Of a stretch of DNA of 64,000 nt, positions 10,075 through 22,744 are shown one piece after another (position 1 is the first letter of the stretch; each line of letters begins with the position of its first letter). The stretch covers positions 1 through 64,000 of the forward strand of contig NZ_QIRF01000009.1 in assembly GCF_003332825.1 (NCBI RefSeq), given 5' to 3'. A model generated the notes under the pieces. The model was not told the origin of the DNA. It made no database searches and saw nothing but the letters and a program-made list of their open reading frames with translations. The position numbers and the translations under genes were made by a program. Source of the DNA: Dyella sp. C9 (GTDB lineage: Bacteria; Pseudomonadota; Gammaproteobacteria; Xanthomonadales; Rhodanobacteraceae).

Positions 10075-10797
10075 TCACCCGATGGCCAGCACCACCAGCA
10101 CGGCGGCCTCGACACACTCGGCCAGCGCGCCGCAGGTATCGCCGGTCATGCCGCCCAGCCGGCGCAGGCAGGCCAGCCGCCACACCACGAACACCACCAG
10201 TGCCATCAGCACGGCGCGAATCCCGCCCCAGCCGGCGAACAGGCTCACCAGCAGCGCAAACGCCAGACCAAGCGCACTGGCGCCTCGCGAGGCGCCAACC
10301 AGCGCGCTGCCCAGTCCACCACTGCGCACATAGGGGGTGACCATGAAAGCACCGGTCAGCGCGGAGCGCGCCAACAAGGGCGCCAGCCATAACGCGCTGG
10401 CATGCGGTGGCAGGCTGGCCAGTGCGGCGAATTTCAACAACAGCACCAGCACCACGGCGATCACTGCCATCGGGCCACTGCGCGGATCCTTCATGATGGC
10501 CAGCGTGCGCTCGCGGTCGCCCAGGCCGCCCACCCAGGCGTCAGCGCTGTCGGCGAGCCCATCCAGATGCAGGCCTCCGGTCAACGCGACCCAGAACACC
10601 AGCAGCAGCGCCGCGGCCAGCAGTGGCGGCGCGGACGACAGCAGCCACGAAGCGCCATACAGCAGCAGGCCGATCAGCAGCCCCACCACGGGATACCACG
10701 GAAGCGTCCTGGCCGGCGTACCGGCACCCTCGAATGCCTGCGCCGGCACCGGCAGCCGGGTGAGGAAGCCGATGGCGGCGAGCAGGCCCCGCATCAA
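10075..10797 (-). CDS. cobS: Adenosylcobinamide-GDP ribazoletransferase CobS
   Basis: CobS (cobalamin synthase) joins adenosylcobinamide-GDP and alpha-ribazole(-phosphate) in the inner membrane, the last assembly step of B12. It has 240 residues, about six hydrophobic segments, and the family signatures GGLHLDGLADSADAW (about 75-89) and KDPRSGPMAV (about 103-112). It is last in the cob block; its ATG overlaps the cobC stop by four bases. Confidence 0.96.
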   Translation of the reverse strand: MMRGLLAAIGFLTRLPVPAQAFEGAGTPARTLPWYPVVGLLIGLLLYGASWLLSSAPPLLAAALLLVFWVALTGGLHLDGLADSADAWVGGLGDRERTLAIMKDPRSGPMAVIAVVLVLLLKFAALASLPPHASALWLAPLLARSALTGAFMVTPYVRSGGLGSALVGASRGASALGLAFALLVSLFAGWGGIRAVLMALVVFVVWRLACLRRLGGMTGDTCGALAECVEAAVLVVLAIG

Positions 10798-11372
10798 AGG
10801 TGGGCCTGGCGGGCGACGGGCTCAGACCAGGCCAGCGCATGCAGCGAGGCATGCTGCACATCGAGATTGGCCATCTCGCCAAAGTCACGCCCTTCCGCTT
10901 CGCAACGCAGCAGGCGGATCACGCCACCGTGCGTGATCACCAGCACCCGCTGCGCCCGGGCCTCGATCGCGATCTGGTTCATCGCTTCGCACAGGCGCAG
11001 ACGAAAGTCCGCAAAGGTCTCGCCACCCGGTGGCAAATGATGGACAGGATCGGACCAGAAGCTCGCCAGCGCCTCACCCTGCTGCTCGGCCAGGGTCTCG
11101 ATGGGCACGCCCTGCCAATCGCCGAAGTGGTATTCGGCCAGGCGGGCATCGATGCGCAGCGGCACGCGCCGCGCCGCCGCCAGGTCATGCGCGAAGTCAG
11201 CACACCGACGAAGAGGGGAGCTGACCACGCTGTCCCAGCTGCGGCCAAAGATGGCCGCGCGCAGCTGGGTCCAGCCCAGCGGGGTAAGGCTGTCGTCCAA
11301 CTGGCCGCGATAGCTGCGCTGGCCGGTATCACCGTGACGCATGAGATCGATGCCGGCGTGCTTGCCGTTCAT
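10794..11372 (-). CDS. cobC: Histidine phosphatase, probable alpha-ribazole-5'-phosphate phosphatase CobC
   Basis: 192-residue histidine phosphatase superfamily member. The catalytic RHG is at about 12-14 (LMRHGDT), a second HGG stands near 149-151 (VITHGGV), and the acid residue lies in [11 protein letters not shown]. Position between cobT and cobS, with four-base overlaps on both sides, supports alpha-ribazole phosphate phosphatase rather than a glycolytic mutase. Confidence 0.88.
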   Translation of the reverse strand: MNGKHAGIDLMRHGDTGQRSYRGQLDDSLTPLGWTQLRAAIFGRSWDSVVSSPLRRCADFAHDLAAARRVPLRIDARLAEYHFGDWQGVPIETLAEQQGEALASFWSDPVHHLPPGGETFADFRLRLCEAMNQIAIEARAQRVLVITHGGVIRLLRCEAEGRDFGEMANLDVQHASLHALAWSEPVARQAHL

Positions 11373-12415
11373 GCGCCGGACACTCCCGCCTGTGCAAAGG
11401 TGGCCATGCGGCCGTGCAGCTCGCAGGCAAGGCGGATCAGCGGCACTGCCGTCGCGGCACCGCTGCCCTCACCCAGGCGCAGGCCGAGATCGATCAGCGG
11501 ATCGGCTTCCAGCGCGGCCAGCAGCCGCGCATGGCCGCGTTCGCGCGAGCGATGCGCGAAGAACATCCACTCGCGGCAAGCCGGCTGTATGCGCACGGCC
11601 GCCAGCGCCGCCGCGGTGGTGATGAAACCGTCGATCAACACCGGCGTCCCCATCTGTGCCGCCGCGATATACGCACCTGCCAGGGCGGCGATCTCGAAGC
11701 CGCCCACGCGCGCCAGCCAGGCCAGCGCATCGTCGTCGCCCGGGTAGAGGGCCAGCGCACGCTCGATCACCGAGGCCTTGTGCTGGATGCCGGCGGCATC
11801 CAGCCCGGTCCCCGCGCCAGCCAGCATGACCGGCGACTCGCCCAGCAATGCACAGGCCAACGCTGCTGCCGACGTGGTGTTGGCGATGCCCATCTCGCCG
11901 CCGATGAATAAATGGGCGCCGGCGGCCTGCGCCGCCGCGGCACTGTCAGCGCCCGCGCGCAACGCGGCGTCCAGCTGTGCGACGCTCATCGCCTCGCGCT
12001 CGCAGAAGTTGTGGGTCTGCGGGGCGATGATGGCGCGACGCACGCCGGGCAGTTCGCCCGGGTCGTTGACGGTACCCAGATTGACCACCTCCAGCATGGC
12101 CCCAAGGCTTCGGGCGAGCACGCTGATCGCCGCACCGCCGTTGGCGAAGTTGCGCACCATCTCGCCAGTGACCACCTGCGGAAAAGCAGACACGCCTTCG
12201 GCAGCGACGCCATGGTCACCGGCGAAAACCGTGATCCACACACGCTGTGCGGACGGCTGCACCACGTGCTGCATGCCGGCCAGGCGGATCGCCAGTCCTT
12301 CCAGGATGCCGAGCGATCCCGGCGGTTTGGTCAGCTGCGCCTGGTGCTCGCGGGCGAGCAGCCTGCTTTCCTCATCAATGGCGAAACATGGTTCCAGCAG
12401 CCACTTGTGGCTCAT
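11369..12415 (-). CDS. cobT: Nicotinate-nucleotide-dimethylbenzimidazole phosphoribosyltransferase CobT
   Basis: CobT makes alpha-ribazole phosphate from nicotinate mononucleotide and the lower-ligand base. The 348-residue length is normal. The N-terminal part has KPPGSLG and the [17 protein letters not shown] segment; the C-terminal catalytic Glu lies in [10 protein letters not shown] (near 316). The start overlaps the cobU stop by four bases and the stop overlaps the cobC start by four, so translation is coupled. Confidence 0.97.
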   Translation of the reverse strand: MSHKWLLEPCFAIDEESRLLAREHQAQLTKPPGSLGILEGLAIRLAGMQHVVQPSAQRVWITVFAGDHGVAAEGVSAFPQVVTGEMVRNFANGGAAISVLARSLGAMLEVVNLGTVNDPGELPGVRRAIIAPQTHNFCEREAMSVAQLDAALRAGADSAAAAQAAGAHLFIGGEMGIANTTSAAALACALLGESPVMLAGAGTGLDAAGIQHKASVIERALALYPGDDDALAWLARVGGFEIAALAGAYIAAAQMGTPVLIDGFITTAAALAAVRIQPACREWMFFAHRSRERGHARLLAALEADPLIDLGLRLGEGSGAATAVPLIRLACELHGRMATFAQAGVSGA

Positions 12416-12933
12416 GCAAGGCTTCCCTTAAGCGCCAGCGGCAGGCCCGCCGCGACGAACAACACCCGATCGCACTGGCTGGCCAGCGCTTGATGAAGGC
12501 GACCCGCCTCATCGACGAAACGACGCGTCAGTTCACCCATCGGTACCACTCCAAGGCCAATCTCGTTGCTGACCAGCAACACCTGCCCGGTGAGGGATGG
12601 CACAAGCTCCAGCAAGGCATCACGTTCCTGCGCGAGTCGCGCAGGATCGCGCGTGGCAAACAGGTTGGTGAGCCACAGGGTCAGGCAATCCACCACCACG
12701 CAACGGCCGGGCCGTACCTGCGCGCGCAACGCGGCAGCCAGCGCCAGCGGTTCCTCCATGCAGTGCCAGTGCGCAGGACGGTCGGCGCGATGGCGAGCAA
12801 TGCGCGCGGCCATTTCCTCATCGAGCGCCTGCGCCGTGGCGATATACACCACCTCGTGGCCCGAGCCCGCAGCCAGTCGTTCGGCCAGTGCACTCTTGCC
12901 GGAACGTGCTCCGCCCAGTATCAGCGTGCGCAT
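12412..12933 (-). CDS. cobU: Adenosylcobinamide kinase / adenosylcobinamide-phosphate guanylyltransferase
   Basis: Bifunctional CobU/CobP activates adenosylcobinamide to its GDP form. It has 173 residues, a P-loop GGARSGKS (7-14) and the HRADRP region carrying the guanylylated histidine (around 48). The [13 protein letters not shown] and [10 protein letters not shown] segments are typical of the family. Its start lies 13 bases inside the cobQ end. Confidence 0.96.
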   Translation of the reverse strand: MRTLILGGARSGKSALAERLAAGSGHEVVYIATAQALDEEMAARIARHRADRPAHWHCMEEPLALAAALRAQVRPGRCVVVDCLTLWLTNLFATRDPARLAQERDALLELVPSLTGQVLLVSNEIGLGVVPMGELTRRFVDEAGRLHQALASQCDRVLFVAAGLPLALKGSLA

Positions 12934-14405
12934 GCGTGTTCTCCCGCGCCTATGTCCAACAGGCGGCGCAAGGCCGCGGTATCCAGGTGTTCGTCCACGC
13001 AGTCGGCCACGCGATCGATCGCCGCCTCGCGCAGCACGCGCATGTCCACCGTCGCGACACCACGCAGGCCGGACCAGGCCAACACGGCGTCGAGTGCCTG
13101 CGGCAGATCGAACAAGCCATGCAGGTAAGTGCCGAACACCTGGCCGTCATCCGACAGCGCACCATCGTGCCGACCGTCGTCCAGCACGCTCGACGGTCGC
13201 GCCAACGCGGCGCCCTGGCTGACGCCGCAATGGATCTCGTAGCCGCTCACTCTCGCCTCTCCCAGGACCAGTCTTCCGTCCACCCGTCGCAATTGCTTGC
13301 CTTGCGCCAGGGTGGTCTCCACGTCCAGCCAACCCAGTCCTTCACTCGATCCCGGCGTGCCTTCGATACCCATGGGATCATGCACGAATCGCCCCAGCAT
13401 CTGGAAGCCGCCACAGATACCCAGAAGCTTGCCGCCATAGCGTAGATGGCGCGTGATGACCGCATCCCATCCTTGTGCACGCAGCCATGCCAGATCGGCG
13501 CGGGTGGACTTGGAGCCGGGCAGGATCAGCAGGTCGCAAGCGAGCGGTGCTTCGCCGGGACCAATGAAGCGAAAGTCCACCTGGGGATGCGCCTGCAGTG
13601 CATCGAAGTCAGTGTGGTTGCTGATGCGTGGCAGCGCGGGCACCACCACGCGCAGCCGCGCCTCGCTCTTCGGCAGGAACGAACGCGGCAAGGCGTCCTC
13701 GGCCTCCAGCTGCAGCCCGTGCAGATAAGGCAACACGCCCAGCACCGGCTTGCCCGTTTCGCGCGCCAGCCAGTCGAGGCCGGGCTGCAACAGGGCAAGG
13801 TCGCCGCGGAATCGGTTGATGACGAAGCCCACCACGCGCTTGCGCTCGCTCGGCGACAGCAAGGCCAGCGTACCGACCAGGTGCGCGAACACGCCTCCAC
13901 GATCGATATCGGCAATCAGCAGCACCGGGCAATCCACCGCTTCGGCGTAGCCCATGTTGGCGATATCGCGGTCACGCAGGTTGATCTCGGCCGGACTGCC
14001 CGCGCCCTCCACGATGACCGCCTCGTACTGGGACACCAGACGTCGATGCGAGGCGAGCACCGCCTCCATCGCGATGCGCTTGTACGCGTGATAGTCGCGC
14101 GCCTCCATATCGGCTATGGCATGGCCGTGCACGATCACCTGTGCGCCGGTATCGCTGTTGGGCTTGAGCAGCACGGGATTGAAATCGGTATGCGCCGCCA
14201 CGCCGGCCGCCTGCGCCTGCACCGCCTGGGCGCGGCCGATCTCGCCGCCATCCACCGTCACCGCTGAATTGAGCGCCATGTTCTGCGGCTTGAACGGCGC
14301 CACGCGCACGCCCTGCCGATGCAGCCACCGACACAGCGCGGTGACCAGGGTGCTCTTGCCCGCATCGGAGGTGCAGCCCTGGACCATCAGCACACGCGCC
14401 GTCAT
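12921..14405 (-). CDS. cobQ: Cobyric acid synthase CobQ
   Basis: CobQ amidates four side chains of adenosylcobyrinic a,c-diamide using glutamine and ATP. It has 494 residues from ATG 14403-14405, which is preceded by AGGGG. The N-terminal dethiobiotin-synthetase-like domain has [10 protein letters not shown] (about 10-19) and [10 protein letters not shown]. The C-terminal class I glutamine amidotransferase has the nucleophile in [13 protein letters not shown]. The frame is open further upstream, but that part only shadows cobB. A 64-base gap separates it from cobB. Confidence 0.96.
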   Translation of the reverse strand: MTARVLMVQGCTSDAGKSTLVTALCRWLHRQGVRVAPFKPQNMALNSAVTVDGGEIGRAQAVQAQAAGVAAHTDFNPVLLKPNSDTGAQVIVHGHAIADMEARDYHAYKRIAMEAVLASHRRLVSQYEAVIVEGAGSPAEINLRDRDIANMGYAEAVDCPVLLIADIDRGGVFAHLVGTLALLSPSERKRVVGFVINRFRGDLALLQPGLDWLARETGKPVLGVLPYLHGLQLEAEDALPRSFLPKSEARLRVVVPALPRISNHTDFDALQAHPQVDFRFIGPGEAPLACDLLILPGSKSTRADLAWLRAQGWDAVITRHLRYGGKLLGICGGFQMLGRFVHDPMGIEGTPGSSEGLGWLDVETTLAQGKQLRRVDGRLVLGEARVSGYEIHCGVSQGAALARPSSVLDDGRHDGALSDDGQVFGTYLHGLFDLPQALDAVLAWSGLRGVATVDMRVLREAAIDRVADCVDEHLDTAALRRLLDIGAGEHACAR

Positions 14406-14469
14406 CGACGTCGCCCCTGACGCGCGCGGGGGGGCGCCTCGCCAGCCGCGCCCGTGGTGGACATGGCGC

Positions 14470-15768
14470 TCATGGGGCAAACAACCGCAATGCGGCTTCG
14501 GGATTGGAAGGGAAATAGAAGTGCATGAAGCTTCCGGTAAACCGCTGGTGTCGATACACCGCCTCGCGACTGGGGCCGCCGTCGGGATTCGTGGCCTGCG
14601 AGAGCGGCTCCGCCTGCACATCGGCGATGGCGTAGTGGAACGTGTGGCCTCGCAGCGTGCCCTCGGGCAGCACAGCCGACTGCAGGCCCAGTCCACCCAG
14701 GCGTGGCTGCATTCGCGCCGAGCCCCGCAACAGGCCAGCCATCGGGAAGACCTGGCCATCACCATCAGCCAACGCGTCAAGTGCGTAAAGCAGCCCTCCG
14801 CACTCGGCGAGCAGGGGCCGGCCCTGTTCCACGTGCGCGTGCAAGGCTTCGCGCAGGTCTGCGCGGCGGGAGAGCACCGGCAAGTGCAGTTCGGGATAGC
14901 CACCGGGCAACCACACCGCATCGCAGTCGGGCAACGATTCACCCGCCAGGGGCGAGAACATGCGCAACTCGGCACCGGCATCGCGAAGTACATCGAGGTT
15001 GGCGGGATACAGGAAACAGAACGCGGCATCCCTGGCCACGGCGATGCGGCAGCCATCAAGCCGAAGGGACGCCGCTGGCGCAGGCACCCGGGAAAAGGCG
15101 ACCGGGGGTGGCAGTTCGGCCGAGGCATGCACGGCCCAGGCATCGGCCAGGGCATCGAGGCGGGCATCGATGTCCGGCAGTTCGCTTGCCGCGACCAGGC
15201 CAAGCTGGCGTTCGGGCAATGCCAGCGCGGCATCGTTCGGCAGTGCCCCCAGCCAGCGCAGCGATGGCGGCAGGCTGTCGGCCAGCAGTTGCGCGTGATA
15301 GTGACCGCCGACGCGGTTCGCGGCCACTCCGAACACCTGAAGCCCTTCGCGATAGCGCGCCAGCCCCAGGGCCAGCGCACCGAAGGTCTGCGCCATCGCC
15401 GCGGCATCGATCACCGCCAGCACCGGCAGGCCAAGGCGTTGCGCCAGATCGGCGCTGGACAGGCCGCCATCGAACAAGCCCATGACGCCTTCGATCAGGA
15501 TCAGATCCGCCTCCCCGGCCGCCGCGTGCAGGCGCGCCCGCACGTCCGCTTCGCCGTTCATCCACAGGTCCAGCTGGTAGACCGGGGCGCCACTGGCGCG
15601 CTCCAGCAGCATCGGGTCGAGGAAGTCGGGACCGGTCTTGAAGACACGTACGCGCCGCCCGGCGCGCCGATGCCAGCGCGCCAACGCCGCCGTCACCGAG
15701 GTCTTGCCCTGGCCCGAGGCCGGCGCCGAGACCATCAGGGCGGGACAGGCGCGCGTGTCGTCGGTCAT
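14470..15768 (-). CDS. cobB: Cobyrinic acid a,c-diamide synthase CobB/CbiA
   Basis: CobB/CbiA amidates the a and c side chains of cobyrinic acid. From ATG 15766-15768 the product has 432 residues. It shows P-loop-like [11 protein letters not shown] (about 13-23), [18 protein letters not shown], and a C-terminal amidotransferase with its Cys in [12 protein letters not shown]. It is first in the six-gene block. No strong Shine-Dalgarno site is visible at the chosen ATG, and an upstream in-frame start at 15870 cannot be excluded. Confidence 0.93.
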   Translation of the reverse strand: MTDDTRACPALMVSAPASGQGKTSVTAALARWHRRAGRRVRVFKTGPDFLDPMLLERASGAPVYQLDLWMNGEADVRARLHAAAGEADLILIEGVMGLFDGGLSSADLAQRLGLPVLAVIDAAAMAQTFGALALGLARYREGLQVFGVAANRVGGHYHAQLLADSLPPSLRWLGALPNDAALALPERQLGLVAASELPDIDARLDALADAWAVHASAELPPPVAFSRVPAPAASLRLDGCRIAVARDAAFCFLYPANLDVLRDAGAELRMFSPLAGESLPDCDAVWLPGGYPELHLPVLSRRADLREALHAHVEQGRPLLAECGGLLYALDALADGDGQVFPMAGLLRGSARMQPRLGGLGLQSAVLPEGTLRGHTFHYAIADVQAEPLSQATNPDGGPSREAVYRHQRFTGSFMHFYFPSNPEAALRLFAP

Positions 15769-15896
15769 CAGTGGCACCAGGAAAGAAGTGGATGACCGTT
15801 GTACCACCCGGGCCGGGCCCCGGTGCGCATCCGAGCAGGCGCCCCCGCGGAAAAACATGCTCGATGGCACCCTGGCGCGTCGCCGCCTTTGAAACG

Positions 15897-15932
15897 GAAA
15901 CGCCCGCCGTGCACATGCAGGGCGGGCGTTTC
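15897..15932 (-). terminator. Rho-independent-type hairpin after clpB
   Basis: Perfect 12-base arms (GGAAACGCCCGCC region pairing with GGCGGGCGTTTC) around a 12-base loop lie 25 bases past the clpB stop. The trailing T-run is short and broken. The hairpin should separate clpB from the cob block. Confidence 0.65.
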
Positions 15933-15957
15933 AGGCCGGCTTCGCGGTCAGCGCGTC

Positions 15958-18552
<2,595 letters not shown>

Positions 18553-18605
18553 GGGAATCTCCCCTCGTCAATAGGATCTGGCGGCCACGCCGCCACTGCC
18601 CTCGG

Positions 18606-18633
18606 ACATGCGGACGGCCCCGCACGATTCAAG
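18606..18633 (-). promoter_or_regulatory. Sigma-32 (RpoH) heat-shock promoter of clpB
   Basis: On the minus strand CTTGAA (-35) is followed after 14 bases by CCGCATGT (-10). This compares with the RpoH consensus CTTGAA-N13/14-CCCCATNT, seven of eight in the -10 box. It ends 54 bases before the clpB ATG. Confidence 0.8.
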
Positions 18634-18722
18634 CGCACCCGCGCTGTCCCGGATGCCGCAGCTTCAGCCATCGGCGGCCACCCATAGCTTGCCTTCACAT
18701 TCGGCTTGCTAGGCTCGTTGCC

Positions 18723-19553
18723 GTGCTTGCCCCATCCACCGCCTCCGCCATGTCTGCTCAGCCGCCCCTGCCGTCGCCGCCCCTGCCGGGCGTGGAAGAT
18801 CATTGGGCATTGTTCCTCGACGTCGACGGCACCTTGCTCGATTTTGCCGACCGTCCGGAGCAGGTCTGCGTCGATGGACGCCTGCGCGAGCTGCTCGACG
18901 ACCTCTACGCCACGCTCGACGGCGCGCTCGCGCTGGTCAGTGGACGCAGCCTCGACGACCTCGACGACCTGTTTGGCCATCCGCCGTGGGCCATGGCCGG
19001 ACTGCATGGCCTGGAACTGCGCTGTGCGGACGGCCGTTATCGGGGCGTGCATATCGGCGCTGCGCGGCGCTCGCTGGTGCGCGAGATCGCCGGCGAGATC
19101 GCAACCGGCCTGCCCGGTGTGACCCTGGAAGACAAGGGCATCGCGGTGGCCCTGCACTGCCGCACCGCTCCCCAGCAATTCGAGGCCCTGCGCGCCAGCG
19201 TGCAAGCACTGCTTCCGCATCTGGCGGGCTACGAAATGCAGCAAGGCAACATGGTGATCGAGCTCAAGCCCGAAGGCATGGACAAGGGTTCCGCCGTCAC
19301 CAGTCTGCTGGCGCGTGGCCCCTTCCTTGGACGGCAACCGGTCTATGTCGGCGACGACCTGACCGACGAGCACGGCTTTGCCATGGCCAACCTCGAGCAT
19401 GGCATCAGTATCCGTGTGGGCGCACGCGAACCCAGTCTCGCCCGCTTCTCGCTGCCCGAGCCCGCTGCCACGCGGGCCTGGCTGTTCCGCGTACTGCACG
19501 CGCTCAAGCATGGAGCCCTCTCGCATGCCCACCCCTCTGGAGGAAACGCCTGA
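18723..19553 (+). CDS. otsB: Trehalose-6-phosphate phosphatase OtsB
   Basis: OtsB removes phosphate from trehalose-6-phosphate, the second step of the OtsAB route to the compatible solute trehalose. HAD superfamily: nucleophile motif LFLDVDGTLLDF (about 30-41), SGRS, and the metal site GDDLTDE near 220. GTG 18723 gives 276 residues; ATG 18750 gives 267 and is equally possible, since neither has a strong ribosome site. The last 29 bases overlap the next gene. The upstream gap is shared with the divergent clpB promoter. Confidence 0.94.
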   Translation: MLAPSTASAMSAQPPLPSPPLPGVEDHWALFLDVDGTLLDFADRPEQVCVDGRLRELLDDLYATLDGALALVSGRSLDDLDDLFGHPPWAMAGLHGLELRCADGRYRGVHIGAARRSLVREIAGEIATGLPGVTLEDKGIAVALHCRTAPQQFEALRASVQALLPHLAGYEMQQGNMVIELKPEGMDKGSAVTSLLARGPFLGRQPVYVGDDLTDEHGFAMANLEHGISIRVGAREPSLARFSLPEPAATRAWLFRVLHALKHGALSHAHPSGGNA

Positions 19554-21336
19554 CAGCCAGGCCAATTTGGCGCTGGGTGTCATCGGCAACGGCAGCGTTG
19601 CCGCGCTGATCGATGGCCGTGGCCGCATCGTGTGGTGCTGCCTGCCCCGCCTCGACAGCGACGCGAGCTTCTGCGCGCTGCTGTCGCCACAACGTGAAGG
19701 GGGCGACTGGGCCATCCAGCTCGAAGATTTCGATCATTCCGAGCAGCATTACCTGCCCAATACCGCGGTGCTGGTGACGCGCCTGTTCGACCGCCACGGA
19801 GCCGGCGTGGAGATCGTCGACTACATGCCGCGCTTTCGCTCGCGCGGCCGCTTTTATCACCCGGTATTGATCGCCCGGCGCGTGCGGCCGCGCGGCGGCG
19901 CTCCGCGCATCCGCGTGCTGCTCAGGCCGCTGTGCGACTACGGCGCGCGCGCGCCGCAGACCACCTCGGGGAGTAACCACATCCGCTTCCTGCTGAGCGA
20001 CGTGGTGCAGCGGCTGACCAGCGACGTCGCCTCCCCGATGATCGAGCGCGCCCTGCCCTTCATCCTGGAGCGTCCCGCGCACTTCGTGCTCGGCCCCGAT
20101 GAGACGCTCACCCACAGCTCTGCCGATTTCATACACCACACCCTGGAACGCACGCTGGCCTACTGGCGCGAATGGGTACGCAACCTGTCCATCCCCTACG
20201 AATGGCAGGAGGCCGTGATCCGCGCGGCGATCACGCTGAAGCTTTGCCAGTACGAGGCGACCGGCGCCATCGTCGCGGCGCTGACCACCTCCATCCCCGA
20301 GTCGCCGGGCTCCGCGCGCAACTGGGACTATCGCTACTGCTGGCTGCGCGATGCGGCCTTCACCGTTCGCGCGCTCAATCGCCTGGGTGCGACCCGCAGC
20401 ATGGAGGAATACATCCGCTACGTGTTCAATCTGGTGGCGGCAGACGGAGAGCGGGAGATCGGACCGGTATTCGGCATCACCTTCGAACACGAGCTCAACG
20501 AGTCGCAGGTGGAAAGCCTGGAGGGCTATCGCGGTATGGGCCCGGTACGCGTGGGCAACGATGCCTGGCGCCAGCGCCAGAACGACGTGTACGGCTCGGT
20601 GGTACTTGCCTCCGCGCAGACCTATTTCGACCGCCGCCTGGAACACCCGGGCGATGAGATCAGCTTCCGTCGACTCGAACGCATGGGCAAGATGGCGCTG
20701 CGCATGGCCGAGCAACCGGACGCCGGCCTGTGGGAATTTCGCGGGCGCGCCGCCGTGCACACCTATTCGGCGGCCATGTGCTGGGCCGCGTGCGAACGCC
20801 TGGCGCACATCGCCACCGAGCTCGGCCTGGACGAACATGCCCGTGACTGGCACGACGAAGCGGTGGCGCTGCACGACCGCATCATGGCGCGTGCCTGGAA
20901 CGAGCAGCTCGGTACGTTCGTGGATGCCTACGACGGCGAGCACCTCGACGCCAGCCTGTTGCTGCTGGCGGACATTGGCTTCATCGATGCCATGGACCCG
21001 CGCTTCATCGCGACGGTGGACGCCATCGGGGAAAAGCTGGGTCGCGGCGACTACCTGTTCCGCTATATCGCACCGGACGACTTCGGTGCGCCGGAGACCA
21101 GCTTCAACATCTGTACCTTCTGGTACATCGACGCGTTGGCAGCCACCGGGCGCAAGGAGCGTGCACGCGCGATGTTCGAGAACATGCTGGCCCAGCGCAA
21201 TCCGCTTGGCCTGCTTTCGGAGGACATCTCGCCCAACACCGGCGAGCACTGGGGCAACTTTCCGCAGACCTACTCGATGGTGGGACTCATCCAGGCCGCC
21301 ATGCGCCTCTCGCGGCGATGGGAGGATGCCTTGTGA
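19525..21336 (+). CDS. Glycoside hydrolase family 15 protein (glucoamylase/trehalase-like)
   Basis: 603-residue GH15 protein with an N-terminal beta-sandwich and an (alpha/alpha)6 catalytic domain. Visible are RNWDYRYCWLRDAAFT (catalytic acid region, near 260) and SEDISPNTGEHWGNFPQTYS near the C-terminus, which carries the second glutamate region. There is no signal peptide, so it is cytoplasmic. GGAG lies nine bases before ATG 19525. It overlaps otsB by 29 bases and the otsA start by one. Members act as glucoamylases, glucodextranases or acid trehalases; here a trehalose-related role is inferred from the operon. Confidence 0.88.
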   Translation: MPTPLEETPDSQANLALGVIGNGSVAALIDGRGRIVWCCLPRLDSDASFCALLSPQREGGDWAIQLEDFDHSEQHYLPNTAVLVTRLFDRHGAGVEIVDYMPRFRSRGRFYHPVLIARRVRPRGGAPRIRVLLRPLCDYGARAPQTTSGSNHIRFLLSDVVQRLTSDVASPMIERALPFILERPAHFVLGPDETLTHSSADFIHHTLERTLAYWREWVRNLSIPYEWQEAVIRAAITLKLCQYEATGAIVAALTTSIPESPGSARNWDYRYCWLRDAAFTVRALNRLGATRSMEEYIRYVFNLVAADGEREIGPVFGITFEHELNESQVESLEGYRGMGPVRVGNDAWRQRQNDVYGSVVLASAQTYFDRRLEHPGDEISFRRLERMGKMALRMAEQPDAGLWEFRGRAAVHTYSAAMCWAACERLAHIATELGLDEHARDWHDEAVALHDRIMARAWNEQLGTFVDAYDGEHLDASLLLLADIGFIDAMDPRFIATVDAIGEKLGRGDYLFRYIAPDDFGAPETSFNICTFWYIDALAATGRKERARAMFENMLAQRNPLGLLSEDISPNTGEHWGNFPQTYSMVGLIQAAMRLSRRWEDAL

Positions 21337-22724
21337 TGCCGGCGAGCGGCCATGGCGAACACGGCCGGCTGATCGTGGTGTCCAACCGGGTGGCGTTGCC
21401 GGACCAGACCGCGACGGGCGGGTTGGCATCGGCCATGCGTGCGGCCTTGCAGGAACGCGGCGGCCTGTGGTTTGGCTGGAGCGGCACGGTGTCCCGCCAG
21501 GCCAGCGGCGAGCTGCACCGTCAACACGACGGCGTGGTGGAGTACGCCACCATCGACCTGTCGCGCAACGACCACAACGATTTCTACGATGGCTTCGCCA
21601 ATCGTACGCTGTGGCCGCTGCTCCACTATCGCCCCGACCTGGTGGACTACGACCGCAAGCATCTGGCCGGCTACCTGCGTGTCAACAGCCTGTTCGCCGA
21701 GCGGCTGATGGCACTGGTCCACCCTGGCGACACGGTATGGGTCAACGATTATCACCTGATCCCGCTCGCGGCGATGCTGCGCCAGCGCAGCATCGACAAC
21801 CGCATCGGTTTCTTCCTGCACACGCCGCTGCCCGCGGCGGGCCTGCTGATCGCCCTGCCGCGCCATCGCGAACTGCTGGAGACCCTGTCCAGCTACGACC
21901 TGGTTGGCCTGCACACGCCGCGTGACCGGCGCGCACTGGAAGAGTATTTCGTGCACGAACTGGGATCGACGATGCGCCGCGACGGGCGTTTGCGCACGGA
22001 GGCCGGCCGCGTCTTTCGTGCCGAAGCCTTCCCCATCGGCATCGACACGCCACGGGTGGCCGAGGCGGCCAGTCATGCAGACGAGCACGAGGAGATCCAC
22101 CAGCTCCGGCAAAGCCTGCAGGGCCGCGCGCTGATCATCGGCGTGGACCGGCTCGATTATTCCAAGGGCCTGCCCGAACGCTTCCATGCCTACGCACGCC
22201 TGCTCGAACGCTCGCCGCAGCTGCACCGCAAGGTGAGCTTCCTGCAGATCGCCCCGCCCTCGCGCGGCGGCGTCCCCGAGTACCGCCAGATCCGGCGTGA
22301 CCTGGAGCGCATGGCCGGTCATATCAACGGCATGTACGCGGCGCCCGATTGGGTGCCCATCCGCTACGTCAACAACTCCTTTCCGCACAGCCTGCTCAGC
22401 GGCTACTACCGTTCGGCCCGAGTCGGCCTGGTGACGCCGCTGCGCGACGGCATGAACCTGGTGGCCAAGGAATACGTGGCGAGCCAGGACCCGGAGGATC
22501 CGGGCGTGCTGGTGCTGTCGCGCTTCGCCGGCGCCGCACAGGAGCTGCGCGATGCGCTGCTGGTGAATCCCGCCGACACAGAGGAAGTGGCCGAAGCACT
22601 GGGCATTGCGCTGACCATGCCACTGCAGGAGCGGCGCCTGCGCTGGCGTCGCATGATGGACGTGCTGGAGAAGCAGGATGTCACCGCGTGGCGCAACGCC
22701 TTCCTGCGTCGGCTGGCCCAATAG
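21336..22724 (+). CDS. otsA: Trehalose-6-phosphate synthase OtsA
   Basis: GT20 enzyme making trehalose-6-phosphate from UDP-glucose and glucose-6-phosphate. It has 462 residues from ATG 21336, which shares one base with the preceding TGA and follows GGAGG. Motifs: SNRVALP with the GG loop (about 15-33), [23 protein letters not shown] and [14 protein letters not shown]. Third gene of otsB-GH15-otsA. An earlier in-frame ATG at 21318 is less likely because the ribosome site fits 21336. Confidence 0.96.
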   Translation: MPASGHGEHGRLIVVSNRVALPDQTATGGLASAMRAALQERGGLWFGWSGTVSRQASGELHRQHDGVVEYATIDLSRNDHNDFYDGFANRTLWPLLHYRPDLVDYDRKHLAGYLRVNSLFAERLMALVHPGDTVWVNDYHLIPLAAMLRQRSIDNRIGFFLHTPLPAAGLLIALPRHRELLETLSSYDLVGLHTPRDRRALEEYFVHELGSTMRRDGRLRTEAGRVFRAEAFPIGIDTPRVAEAASHADEHEEIHQLRQSLQGRALIIGVDRLDYSKGLPERFHAYARLLERSPQLHRKVSFLQIAPPSRGGVPEYRQIRRDLERMAGHINGMYAAPDWVPIRYVNNSFPHSLLSGYYRSARVGLVTPLRDGMNLVAKEYVASQDPEDPGVLVLSRFAGAAQELRDALLVNPADTEEVAEALGIALTMPLQERRLRWRRMMDVLEKQDVTAWRNAFLRRLAQ

Positions 22725-22744
22725 CCAGTGCCGGGCGACCCAGG

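Noticed and set aside
15769..15957. Possible cobalamin riboswitch before cobB (GGTGCCACTG lies at the start codon)
   Set aside because: Only about 130 bases of leader remain after the clpB hairpin, and the other conserved riboswitch blocks are not seen in order. A covariance model would settle it.
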